A program made the translations under genes and the position numbers. 25,414 bases of DNA, from NCBI GenBank assembly GCA_900316925.1, contig ONEU01000005.1, positions 1 through 25,414 on the forward strand, read 5' to 3'. Shown here piece after piece: positions 1-7,726 of the stretch. Position 1 is the first letter of the stretch. Each line of letters begins with the position of its first letter. Origin of the DNA: an uncultured Eubacteriales bacterium. GTDB lineage: Bacteria; Bacillota; Clostridia; Oscillospirales; Acutalibacteraceae. A model generated the notes under the pieces. It did no database searches. It saw nothing but the letters and a program-made list of their open reading frames with translations, and was not told the origin of the DNA.

Positions 1-14
1 CGATCTCAACAACC

Positions 15-37
15 TTGCGAACTTCATTCGCAATTTT
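15..37 (+). terminator. Possible weak terminator of an upstream gene
   Basis: A perfect 7-bp stem (TTGCGAA / TTCGCAA, loop CTTCA) is followed by TTTT. A second short hairpin (CTGTAA / TTACAG) lies at 42-59. An open frame from position 2 ends at a TAG near 76, so this stretch may instead be the end of a coding region cut by the window. Nothing in it is recognisable as a known protein. Confidence 0.3.
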
Positions 38-104
38 ATTGCTGTAATTTCGGTTACAGAATTATTGCAGATTTAGATTGACGTGGGTGGCTCTGCGCCG
101 CGGG

Positions 105-133
105 TTGACAGGGGATGGTGCTTCTGATATAAT
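105..133 (+). promoter_or_regulatory. Sigma-A promoter of the GMP synthase gene
   Basis: TTGACA (105-110), a 17-bp spacer and TATAAT (128-133) match consensus at every position, and a TGA before the -10 gives an extended -10. Transcription should start near 140. That leaves under 30 nt before the ATG at 168, so there is no room for a purine riboswitch in this leader. Confidence 0.9.
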
Positions 134-167
134 GTGAGTACTATTATTTATGTATCTGGAGGTTGCT

Positions 168-1148
168 ATGCAAGGAAATGTTAGACCCGAATCAATGGAA
201 AGAATTACTACTCAGGCACTCGCCGAAGCCTTTATCGACGAACAAATCAAGGAGCTGAGAGAGCAGATCGGCGATAAAAAGGTCCTGCTCGCTCTGTCCG
301 GCGGCGTGGATAGCTCTGTGGTGGCGGCACTTCTGATTAAGGCTGTCGGTAAACAGCTCGTGTGTGTCCATGTAAACCATGGTCTCCTCCGTAAGGGTGA
401 GCCGGAACAGGTTGTTGAGGTTTTCAGAAATCAGATGGATGCTAACCTCGTTTATGTGGATGCCGTTGACCGCTTCCTCGATAAGCTCGCTGACGTGGCT
501 GAACCTGAAAAGAAAAGAAAAATTATCGGCGCTGAGTTTATCCGCGTTTTTGAAGAAGAAGCTCGCAAGCTCGACGGTATTGAATTCCTCGCTCAGGGCA
601 CTATCTATCCCGATATCCTCGAAAGCGACGGCGTGAAGGCTCACCATAATGTCGGCGGTCTGCCTGAGGATCTGCAGTTTGAACTCGTCGAACCTCTGAA
701 ACTCCTGTTTAAGGATGAGGTGCGTATGGTCGGTAAGACTCTCGGTCTGCCCGATAACATGGTCTTCCGTCAGCCATTCCCCGGTCCTGGTCTCGGTGTT
801 CGCTGCCTGGGCGCTATTACCCGTGACAGACTGGAGGCCGTTCGTGAATCCGACGCTATTCTCCGTGAGGAGTTTGCCAAAAACGGTCTTGAAGGTAAGG
901 TCTGGCAGTACTTTACCGCTGTTCCGGATTTCCGTTCTGTCGGCGTGAAGGATGGTAAGCGTACCTTCGCTTATCCCGTTATAATCCGTGCCGTTAACAC
1001 TACCGACGCTATGACCGCAACCGTTGAGAATGTTCCCTTTGAACTGCTGCAGCACATTACTGCACGCATTACCGCTGAGGTTGAGAATGTTAACCGCGTC
1101 CTGTTTGACCTCACTCCCAAGCCCTCCGCTACAATTGAATGGGAGTAA
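168..1148 (+). CDS. guaA: GMP synthase, ATP-pyrophosphatase subunit only (no glutaminase domain)
   Basis: This enzyme converts XMP to GMP with ATP and ammonia, the last step of GMP synthesis in the cytosol. Visible motifs are the PP-loop SGGVDS (44-49), QGTIYPD (143-149), HHNVGGLP (159-166), RQPFPGPGLG (201-210) and the C-terminal ATIEWE dimerisation tail. At 326 residues it holds only the ATP-PPase and dimerisation domains; the usual fused enzyme is about 510 residues with an N-terminal class-I glutaminase. I chose ATG 168 because GGAGG (158-162) sits 5 nt before it, whereas an in-frame ATG at 150 is only about 10 nt after the predicted transcription start. The promoter and short leader leave no room for a lost N-terminus. 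The glutaminase is therefore expected elsewhere as a separate subunit, or the enzyme uses free ammonia. The identification is secure; the partner is unknown. Confidence 0.93.
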   Translation: MQGNVRPESMERITTQALAEAFIDEQIKELREQIGDKKVLLALSGGVDSSVVAALLIKAVGKQLVCVHVNHGLLRKGEPEQVVEVFRNQMDANLVYVDAVDRFLDKLADVAEPEKKRKIIGAEFIRVFEEEARKLDGIEFLAQGTIYPDILESDGVKAHHNVGGLPEDLQFELVEPLKLLFKDEVRMVGKTLGLPDNMVFRQPFPGPGLGVRCLGAITRDRLEAVRESDAILREEFAKNGLEGKVWQYFTAVPDFRSVGVKDGKRTFAYPVIIRAVNTTDAMTATVENVPFELLQHITARITAEVENVNRVLFDLTPKPSATIEWE

Positions 1149-1170
1149 TTGACAAAACAATGTTGAAGAA

Positions 1171-1206
1171 GGGCTGTTGCATGAATAAGTGCAACAGCCC
1201 TTTTTT
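1171..1206 (+). terminator. Intrinsic terminator of the GMP synthase gene
   Basis: A perfect 10-bp stem (GGGCTGTTGC / GCAACAGCCC) with a 10-nt loop is followed by six T, starting 22 nt after the stop codon. Confidence 0.95.
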
Positions 1207-1257
1207 CATGCAGAACCGTCAGCATGAAATAGCAGCAGCCGTTCGCCTAATAATTCT

Positions 1258-1287
1258 TTGATATTTTTTACACTATTGTGATATAAT
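1258..1287 (+). promoter_or_regulatory. Promoter of the decayed secreted-protein gene
   Basis: TTGATA (1258-1263), an 18-bp spacer and TATAAT (1282-1287) with an extended TGA before the -10. The promoter looks fully functional although the gene downstream is broken. Confidence 0.75.
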
Positions 1288-1344
1288 TACAAAAAAATTA
1301 CCTACAGAGAAGAGATACTGTATGCTTTAACGGGAGGAGATTGT

Positions 1345-2032
1345 ATGATTAAAAAAGTCAGTTCCATCCTTTTGAGTCTTGCAATGTTGGCGGGGACGGC
1401 CGTCGAGTTGCCTGTGTTGACGGCTCATGCAGAAACGGATTACCCCTATTCACTTTTCTTAAAAGAAGACATCTATCCTTCGGTGTTGGCGTCACCAATC
1501 GTCAGGAAGCAGCTAAAAACATTCCGATCAAGGCAGAAGCGCTTACAGATGATGGCAGTGTCAGTCCCTACATCGAGTGACTGTCAGATACTGCCGACAT
1601 GGCCGATGCGGATACCTTCGAGAGCACCGTACCAAGCTCTTTACCTGCATCAACTGCGGTAATACTTACACAAAACTGGCTGAACACCAATGGGATAAGG
1701 GAACGGTCACCGTGGAACCGACCGTTCCCTCCAGCGGTTTGAAACTCTTTACCTGTTCCTTATGCGGCGCAACATAAACCGTCATTCTCCCCCAGCTCTC
1801 TATGACGGCGCTCAAGGGCCTGACAAAATTCTCTGTGACAAGCCTGACTGCCGGTGATGAGCTGGCTCTCCAGGCGAAAGCACAGGGCGGTTCCGGTAAT
1901 TATCGTTATGCGCTGCTCTGCAAATACGATCAGCCATCATCAGACCTTGAAAAGCACCCGTCATGTCTGCTTTTCAAGGTCTGTTTTTGGATACAGAGGA
2001 CGTTTTCCCGACCTTGGGCTGGTCCGGCGTGA
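1345..2032 (+). pseudogene. Decayed secreted protein with CxxC repeat and Tyr-motif module
   Basis: It starts at ATG 1345 with a good ribosome site (GGGAGGAG, 1331-1338) and a clear signal peptide (Lys-rich start, hydrophobic core, AHA-type cleavage site near residue 30). The sense then passes through three frames. The first frame holds to about 1490. A second continues from 1491 (VTNRQEAAKNIP...) to a TGA at 1578-1580. A third, from about 1600, encodes a CxxC repeat of the kind found in clostridial surface proteins (FTCINCG, then FTCSLCGAT). That frame hits a TAA at 1775-1777 where a Lys codon would fit, then resumes with a module ending GGSGNYRYALL. This last part resembles the C-terminal repeats of the intact protein just downstream. 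Two frameshifts and one nonsense codon make a functional product unlikely. Confidence 0.8.
1941..1988 (+). terminator. Very strong terminator ending the pseudogene unit
   Basis: A perfect 16-bp stem (CAGACCTTGAAAAGCA and its exact complement, 1941-1956 / 1968-1983) with an 11-nt loop is followed by TTTTT. It sits where the truncated Tyr-motif module loses its homology, so the end of the gene was probably lost when this sequence became adjacent. Confidence 0.88.
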
Positions 2033-2096
2033 TATCAGCGCTGTGCGTCCGCCTGTATAATATTTTGAGAAATTATCCTGTTTTTGTTCATATCAT

Positions 2097-2125
2097 TTGA
2101 CATTTATAGTGATAAGTTTTACCAT
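2097..2125 (+). promoter_or_regulatory. Likely promoter of the leucine-rich-repeat gene
   Basis: A consensus TTGACA (2097-2102), a 17-bp spacer and a weaker -10 TACCAT (2120-2125, four of six). A consensus TATAAT also lies at 2056-2061 but has no recognisable -35. Confidence 0.5.
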
Positions 2126-2164
2126 ACAGATAGAGATTACTCAAAAAATCAAGGAGGTTATCGC

Positions 2165-5100
2165 ATGAAAGGCAAACTACTCAAAAAACTATGTGCTGTT
2201 TCTCTGTCGCTCCTCATGCTGTTCGGAGGGGGTGCAGCAGCCGTCTCCGTCGTCAACAATACGGCAGTTTCAGTCCAGGCTGGCGGCGGCGCTAACATCG
2301 AAAAATGTGGAGACTATGTATACGAATTGATGCCGGAAGGCGCAGTAATTATCGGTTATGACGGTAATGAAAAGAACGTTGTGATACCGCAGACTTTGAA
2401 TGGAGAACTTGTTGTAGGCATTGAAAATATAGCATTCTATAGAGCCCACAATGTTACCAGTATCACACTTCCAAGCACCTTGAAACATCTCAGATCCGGA
2501 TCACTCGACGGAACTGCCTGGTATCGGAATCAGCCAAACGGAGACGTCTATATAGGCAACTGGTATTATGGCTATAAGGGCGATATGCCGGAAAACTATA
2601 AGCTAACCATCAAAAACGGTCCGGAAATGATTGCCAGTTACGCCTTTTTGAATCAAGAAAACCTGGTAGAACTGTCTATTCCGAACTCCGTAAAGACCCT
2701 TGACCGTAACTCTTTGGCTTGCTGTCCTAACCTGAAAAAAATCACTCTGTCCAATAGTATCACATCAATCGGGTGTGGAGCCTTTTCATCTTGTACCAGT
2801 CTGGAAAGCCTCACTTTACCGAAAAATATCAAAATACTGGAAGATCAAGTTTTTGATTCTTGTAGAAAACTAAAAAAAGTTACCCTTCCTCAGGGACTGG
2901 AATCCATAGGATATGATGCATTTCAAGATTGCACCTCATTAACAAGCATCACCATTCCTGATAGTGTAACAGAAATAGAAAGCTATGCTTTTTCCGGATG
3001 CACCAGCCTGCGCACCATCAATTTTCCGAAGAGCCACGTTCTTCTCTGGGACAATGTTTTTGAAAATACCGCTTGGCTTGATAATCAGCCGGACGGCGCA
3101 GTCTATCTTGGTTCAACCTTGTACAAATTCAAAGGTACAGTACCCAAAAACACCACCTGGAAGGTAAAGGCCGGAACGACAGCGATTGCTCCGTGTGCGT
3201 TTGAAGGTCAGGAGAATCTTTCCCTCATTTCTCTCCCGGATGGTCTCATATCCATCGGCGCACAATGCTTTATGGGCTGTAGTAATCTCCGGACTGTCTC
3301 CATTCCCGAAACTGTCACATATTTGGGAAGTGAAGTCTTCAACGGCTGTTCTTCCCTTACCAGCGTCAACATCCCGCCGCTTCTGAAATCAATTAGTGAA
3401 AGTTTGTTTTTTGAATGCTCTTCCTTGGCTTCTATCACAATTCCCGAAAGTATCACTTCCATCCATGGCAATGCATTTTATCGTTGCAGCTCGCTGAAGG
3501 ATGTTAAGCTTCCCAGCGGTCTGAAATCCTTGGATTCTTGGGCTTTTGGAAATTGCAGCAGCCTTCGCAGCATCACAATTCCCAGTGGCATCAAAACAAT
3601 ACCATTCGGTCTATTGTTTGGATGTAAAAACCTGAAAAGCGTTTCTTTACCAAATGGACTCGAAACAATTGAACAATGCGCTTTTTGGTATTGCCCCGTT
3701 CTTAGTTCTGTTACACTGCCCGGCACCCTCACTGAAATTCAAAATGATGCATTCAAGGATTGCAGTGCCTTAACCTCCATCACGATCCCGAAAAAAGTCA
3801 CCTCCCTCTCCTCCTCTGCATTCCCGGGCTGCGATCATCTGAAATCAATCTCCGTTCAGCAGGACAATCCGACATATACCTCTGTCAATGGCATCGTGTA
3901 TTCCAAGGATAAAAAGACGCTGGTCCTTTGTCCAAACGGAAAAACCGGCTCCGTTACCATCTTGTCCGGCGTCACCACCATCGGGGATTCTGCTTTCTGC
4001 AATTGTACCGGATTAACAAGTATTATCCTTCCCACTTCCCTGACATCAATCAAATCCGATGCATTTTCTTATTGCACCTCTCTCAAGAAGCTGACCATTC
4101 CCAACGGCGTCAAGGAGTTTGGTAGCTGTAATGGATGTACAAATCTGGAAAGCGTTACCATACCGGACAGCGTTACCTGGATGGAATACGGTACATTTGC
4201 GGATTGTACCAATCTGAAATCAGTAGTACTCTCCAAAAATGTCAGTTCCATTCCTAGTAGTTGTTTCTCTGGCTGTACCAGCCTGACCAGCGTCAAACTG
4301 CCCAATAAACTGACAGAAATCAATAATTATGCATTCAGTGGCTGTTCTGCTTTGAAAAGCATTACCATTCCCTCTACTGTAACCAGAATCGGATCAGGGG
4401 CATTTTACGAATGCTCCGGCCTGACCAGCATTACCATTCCCGGCGGTATTTCTCATCTTGATTATGAAACATTTGGAGATTGCTACAACCTGAAGAAAAT
4501 CACCATTCCCAGCAGCGTTACTGAAATCGAAGATTATGCCCTCCCGTATTCCGATTCCCTCACCATTTACGGCAAACGGGGCAGCTATGCTGAATCCTTC
4601 GCTGCGGATCATGATTATCCGTTCAAGGCAGTCACGATGTATGCCTCAAACATCTCCAAACTCTCTGCTGATCGTATCGTCCTCGGCCAGAGTGTTACCG
4701 TGAACTGCGCTGCGGAAGGATCAGGTTCTCCCTTCACCTTCGCCGTTTACTATAAGCAGGAGTTACAGAAAACGTGGACTCGTGTACAGAATTACAGCAG
4801 CAAAAAAACAGTCACAATTACTCCGAAGCGTAGTGATTGTTTTTATTACATCAGAGTCAGTGCTAAAAATGCCGACGGTGTTGTTTGCACCAAAGAGTTT
4901 GGCTTATATGTTTGCTCGAAACTTCAAAACTTATCTTCCATCAGCTCTGATGTCATATCCAAGGGCGAAACCGTAACGATTTACCCCGATTACACGGGCG
5001 GCATGGGTTACTCCGCTCAGTTCGCCGTATTTTACAAGCAGAGGTCACAGACCTCCTGGACCTGCGCCCAGAACTACACAGAATCAGATTCTGTCGTTCT

Positions 5101-5476
5101 GACGCCAAAGGCTGCCACTGTTTACACCATTCGCGTAAAGGCAAGGGATGAGGGCGGCAATATTTCAAATAAGGATTTCACCCTCACCGTCACCGCCCCC
5201 CTGGTAAACCGCTCCACCATTTCGGCACAGAATATCAGAAAGGGACGCAGCGTCACTGTCACAGCGAATGCCAGCGGCGGTCAGGGTAATTACCAGTACG
5301 CTGTTTTCTACAAGCAGAAGTCCCAGACCTCCTGGACCTGTGCCCAGAACTATCAGACCAATAAAAAGGTAACGATTACCCCGAAGACTGCTACCAATTA
5401 TGTCATCCGTGTCAAGATCAAGGATAACTCCGGTAAAGTGGTCAACAAAGATTTCAACGTTACCGTTACCCCATAA
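2165..5476 (+). CDS. BspA-like leucine-rich-repeat surface protein with three C-terminal Tyr-rich modules
   Basis: A secreted protein of 1103 residues. The start at ATG 2165 is fixed by AAGGAGG (2151-2157) and by the signal peptide, probably cleaved after VQA (residue 39). Residues of about 45 to 820 are LRR_5 (BspA / Treponema-type) repeats of about 23 residues, with the recurring pattern SITIP..V..I...AF..C..L. Two insert segments with W..NQP.G.VY.G and Y..KG..P break the array near residues 120 and 300; such islands are common in ruminococcal members. Residues 827-1103 form three copies of a beta-rich module (FAVFYKQ...SWT.AQNY ... ITPK.A..Y.IRVK). No LPXTG motif, dockerin or C-terminal membrane anchor is visible, so it is either released or held by the C-terminal modules. 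BspA-like proteins often bind host or polymer ligands; no ligand can be read here. Confidence 0.88.
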   Translation: MKGKLLKKLCAVSLSLLMLFGGGAAAVSVVNNTAVSVQAGGGANIEKCGDYVYELMPEGAVIIGYDGNEKNVVIPQTLNGELVVGIENIAFYRAHNVTSITLPSTLKHLRSGSLDGTAWYRNQPNGDVYIGNWYYGYKGDMPENYKLTIKNGPEMIASYAFLNQENLVELSIPNSVKTLDRNSLACCPNLKKITLSNSITSIGCGAFSSCTSLESLTLPKNIKILEDQVFDSCRKLKKVTLPQGLESIGYDAFQDCTSLTSITIPDSVTEIESYAFSGCTSLRTINFPKSHVLLWDNVFENTAWLDNQPDGAVYLGSTLYKFKGTVPKNTTWKVKAGTTAIAPCAFEGQENLSLISLPDGLISIGAQCFMGCSNLRTVSIPETVTYLGSEVFNGCSSLTSVNIPPLLKSISESLFFECSSLASITIPESITSIHGNAFYRCSSLKDVKLPSGLKSLDSWAFGNCSSLRSITIPSGIKTIPFGLLFGCKNLKSVSLPNGLETIEQCAFWYCPVLSSVTLPGTLTEIQNDAFKDCSALTSITIPKKVTSLSSSAFPGCDHLKSISVQQDNPTYTSVNGIVYSKDKKTLVLCPNGKTGSVTILSGVTTIGDSAFCNCTGLTSIILPTSLTSIKSDAFSYCTSLKKLTIPNGVKEFGSCNGCTNLESVTIPDSVTWMEYGTFADCTNLKSVVLSKNVSSIPSSCFSGCTSLTSVKLPNKLTEINNYAFSGCSALKSITIPSTVTRIGSGAFYECSGLTSITIPGGISHLDYETFGDCYNLKKITIPSSVTEIEDYALPYSDSLTIYGKRGSYAESFAADHDYPFKAVTMYASNISKLSADRIVLGQSVTVNCAAEGSGSPFTFAVYYKQELQKTWTRVQNYSSKKTVTITPKRSDCFYYIRVSAKNADGVVCTKEFGLYVCSKLQNLSSISSDVISKGETVTIYPDYTGGMGYSAQFAVFYKQRSQTSWTCAQNYTESDSVVLTPKAATVYTIRVKARDEGGNISNKDFTLTVTAPLVNRSTISAQNIRKGRSVTVTANASGGQGNYQYAVFYKQKSQTSWTCAQNYQTNKKVTITPKTATNYVIRVKIKDNSGKVVNKDFNVTVTP
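4643..5473 (+). repeat. Three tandem C-terminal modules of the LRR protein
   Basis: Modules of about 90 residues start near protein residues 827, 917 and 1011. The second and third contain a nearly identical 45-nt block (5033-5077 and 5309-5353, 41 of 45 bases equal), which points to fairly recent duplication. The first is clearly older. The remnant at the end of the upstream pseudogene belongs to the same module type. Confidence 0.8.
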
Positions 5477-5491
5477 CAACAGCCTTCCCAC

Positions 5492-5529
5492 AGCCGGCAG
5501 AGCAGATGCTTTGCCGGCTCTCTTATTTC
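5492..5529 (+). terminator. Terminator of the LRR protein gene
   Basis: An 8-bp stem AGCCGGCA / TGCCGGCT (5492-5499 / 5512-5519), extended inside by AGC/GCT, is followed by an imperfect T tract (CTCTTATTT). Confidence 0.65.
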
Positions 5530-5573
5530 AAAAAAATGACTGCGGCAGTTCAGTTCCGTCTGCAGCAGTCATT
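5530..5573 (-). terminator. Terminator of the five-gene minus-strand unit
   Basis: Read on the minus strand, AATGACTGC and GCAGTCATT (5565-5573 and 5535-5543) pair over 9 bp, with further inner CAG/CTG pairing. A run of T covers 5531-5536. It lies just after the stop codon of the PurA-like gene and faces the plus-strand LRR terminator. Confidence 0.8.
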
Positions 5574-5580
5574 GTCTGTA

Positions 5581-6789
5581 TCATATTTTCTTTTCACACC
5601 GGTACGCCGCCGTATCCTCGGAGAACGGGGAATCAGAGCAATACAGCCCGCTGATCCTGCCGCCGAAGGAGGGTTCCTCCGGCAGACGCTCTGCCGCCAG
5701 ATCCCTTCCGAAAAACTTCACCATACCGGTTGTTTCATTCAGGTGTGTTACAAACAGAGAAGCTCTTCCCCGCCAGTCACATAAATCTCCCGTAATGGCG
5801 CCGGCAAGCTGCTCCGGCGATTCATAATAACCAAAACGGAGATTTCCCTGCCATGGGTTCTCCTGATTGGTGCGGTCGGTTCCTATCTTTCCGAGGGCTG
5901 TCGGTTCACAGGCACAGGGAAGCTCTCCCGCTCCGTGGCGGGTCACATAACTGCGCATCACATAGACAGCCTCCTGCAGTGTCAGTCCCGCTTTTCGGCA
6001 GATCATCAGCGGATACTCCAAGCCCGTGCGGGACGCTGTCACATGAGGGGCAAACCGCTTGTTTTCAGCATCCAACAGCAAGCCCTGTGCCCCTTCAAAG
6101 ACAATCAGCTCACGGACACGGGTCAGCTCCGCCGGCCCTTTCACCGGCGTGAGATATTCCGCTCCCCGAAGCATTCCCTCCGCTGCGTTTTCGAGTACTG
6201 TGCCGCTGTGCAGCAGTTCTCCGTACTCCCCCAACTCTGTCAGGTGCAGGGCGCCCAGCCGCGAACAGACATATTCCCGGCGGATCTCCATGAGCCGTCG
6301 GCTCAGTTCCCTGGCCGTCATGCCGATGACCTCCCCGACACTCACCCCGAAACCCGCTTCTGACCGCAGCACCGCTTCATTGATGCCCATACCGCAGCTG
6401 CCGTGCCGGTTCTCGCCACGGCTTGTCTCCAATGCCATGTTGACCAGTACATCATCAATCACCGTGATGTTGGCGGACTCGTCGGCGTAGAGCTTCGGGA
6501 CAAAGCCTGCCGCCTGATAAAAACTGTCGGTCTCCTCTTCCAGCTTATACAGATCGGGCAGAAACGTCTCTGCCAGGTAGGTCGCAGCCCGCCGGAATGA
6601 GCCGGAGGATAGCTGGTGAAAAACAAATCGTTTGCCGTCCGTTTCCACCGTATGCCCTGCCTGTGCGCCCCCGTTGTGACGGATCACAAGACTGTTCACA
6701 GACCGGCGGCAAAAATAATCCACCGCCAGACCTTTCCCTTCGTCACCGAAATTCGCACCGATCACCGCAAGAACCACGGGTTCCGTCAA
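5581..6789 (-). CDS. Divergent adenylosuccinate synthetase (PurA) paralogue
   Basis: 402 residues; PurA is usually about 430. The PurA fold is clear: GDEGKG (15-20) with the catalytic Asp16 and Lys19, GGAQAGHT (40-47) with His46, FEGAQG (231-236), VTASRTG (250-256) and TRHGAGELP (283-291). Several substrate sites differ. The IMP loop TGRGIGP is replaced by SCGMGIN (131-137). The Arg-rich aspartate loop (GRxRRxGW) is TNQENPWQGNLRFG (307-320). The guanine-recognising TKLD is THLN (348-351). The start is TTG 6789, preceded by AAGGAG 8 nt away, and its TTGA overlaps the stop of the vWA gene, so translation is coupled. It probably joins an amino compound to a purine-like nucleotide, possibly with ATP instead of GTP. 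That is inference; it is unlikely to be the housekeeping PurA. It ends in a good terminator. Confidence 0.75.
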   Translation of the reverse strand: MTEPVVLAVIGANFGDEGKGLAVDYFCRRSVNSLVIRHNGGAQAGHTVETDGKRFVFHQLSSGSFRRAATYLAETFLPDLYKLEEETDSFYQAAGFVPKLYADESANITVIDDVLVNMALETSRGENRHGSCGMGINEAVLRSEAGFGVSVGEVIGMTARELSRRLMEIRREYVCSRLGALHLTELGEYGELLHSGTVLENAAEGMLRGAEYLTPVKGPAELTRVRELIVFEGAQGLLLDAENKRFAPHVTASRTGLEYPLMICRKAGLTLQEAVYVMRSYVTRHGAGELPCACEPTALGKIGTDRTNQENPWQGNLRFGYYESPEQLAGAITGDLCDWRGRASLFVTHLNETTGMVKFFGRDLAAERLPEEPSFGGRISGLYCSDSPFSEDTAAYRCEKKI

Positions 6790-7679
6790 AATGAAACTCC
6801 TTCGTCAGTAGATACCACCAGATCCTTCAGGGATTCTTCCACGACGGCACGGACGTTCTTGGACCAGCTACGGAGTACCTCTTCCCTGCTTCTGCCCTCA
6901 AACAGCATCAGCGTGCTGACGATCAGTTCGGGCAGGGTACTGATCTGGTTTTTCATCATCCGGATGACTCTTCCGGGAATCGCACGGTTCAGTACCGTGG
7001 GGATCTCATCAAGATGACTGGTAATATGAATATGGAACAACTCATATTTTTGTGATGCCTTTCGGGCAACCTCTTCAATGGTGAGGGTCTTTGACTCGTC
7101 ATTGAAAATGGCTTCGAGATGCTTTTTTTCCAGCGTCGGATGCGCATCCGCATCGCCGATCGTAAAGAGATAGCCCTTCTGATGGCGCTTCTCAAATCTG
7201 TCTGCAACCGTATGGTTGGCGGCAAAATACCACAGAAGCGGATAATCCTCCGGACCGTCACCTCCGCATCCCTCCAGCCACAGATCCAGCAGCTGCTGGG
7301 CGATCCGGATGTCCGACTCAAACTGTGTCACCTGCAGGGGAGCCTGATCCGTCACATCTCCGATGGCGGAGAACATCAGCTGCGGATCGTTGACCGGCTT
7401 GGTGGAAAACAGCTTCATCATCGTCTCGTGAAGACCTTCCTTGGCGATCTGTGACGCCAGATATCCCATGGAACCCGTTACGTCAAGTCCGATGATAATC
7501 GGCGTGGAATCAGGATGATCCTCGGAATCCCGGGATTCACGGAATGCTACATATTTCGGGTCATATTTCGGGTCAAGTGTTTTTTTCTCAAACAGATTCC
7601 CCTCATCCGAGGTGTCTGTGATCTTCCTGCTGCTTTTCAGCTTCGACCAGTCTGCACTGGTATAACTGCCATGTCCCAT
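6786..7679 (-). CDS. vWA-domain protein with MIDAS motif (DxTGSM class)
   Basis: 297 residues, no signal peptide, hence cytosolic. The von Willebrand A fold is marked by strand IIIGL and the metal site DVTGS (66-70), followed by IGDVTD (106-111), GCGGDGPEDYP (137-147) and FTIGDADAH (172-180). The DxTGSM and GGDxPED pair is typical of vWA domains linked to kinases or to TerY-like stress and defence modules. ATG 7679 is preceded by AAGGAG at 8 nt; an upstream in-frame GTG (7688) lies inside that ribosome site and is rejected. It lies 47 nt after the zinc-ribbon gene and overlaps the PurA-like gene by 4 nt. The vWA protein probably acts as a Mg-dependent scaffold for one or both neighbours. The exact role is unknown. 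Confidence 0.75.
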   Translation of the reverse strand: MGHGSYTSADWSKLKSSRKITDTSDEGNLFEKKTLDPKYDPKYVAFRESRDSEDHPDSTPIIIGLDVTGSMGYLASQIAKEGLHETMMKLFSTKPVNDPQLMFSAIGDVTDQAPLQVTQFESDIRIAQQLLDLWLEGCGGDGPEDYPLLWYFAANHTVADRFEKRHQKGYLFTIGDADAHPTLEKKHLEAIFNDESKTLTIEEVARKASQKYELFHIHITSHLDEIPTVLNRAIPGRVIRMMKNQISTLPELIVSTLMLFEGRSREEVLRSWSKNVRAVVEESLKDLVVSTDEGVSF

Positions 7680-7726
7680 TCTGAACACTCCTTTTTAATA
7701 TCTTTCGGTTGACTGTACCTTTACGG

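Noticed and set aside
1..167. Purine riboswitch before the GMP synthase gene
   Set aside because: The promoter leaves a leader of under 30 nt, too short for an aptamer.
192..1160. Long open frame on the minus strand over the GMP synthase gene
   Set aside because: It has no known motif and no ribosome site, and is opposite a gene with clear catalytic motifs; it comes from that gene's codon bias.
5921..6490. Overlapping plus-strand frames opposite the PurA-like gene
   Set aside because: Low-complexity translations without motifs; shadows of the GC-rich minus-strand gene.
5581..6789. Calling the PurA-like gene phage PurZ
   Set aside because: It keeps the GDEGKG aspartate and has no phage genes or dATP-removing partners nearby; PurZ is useful only as a precedent.
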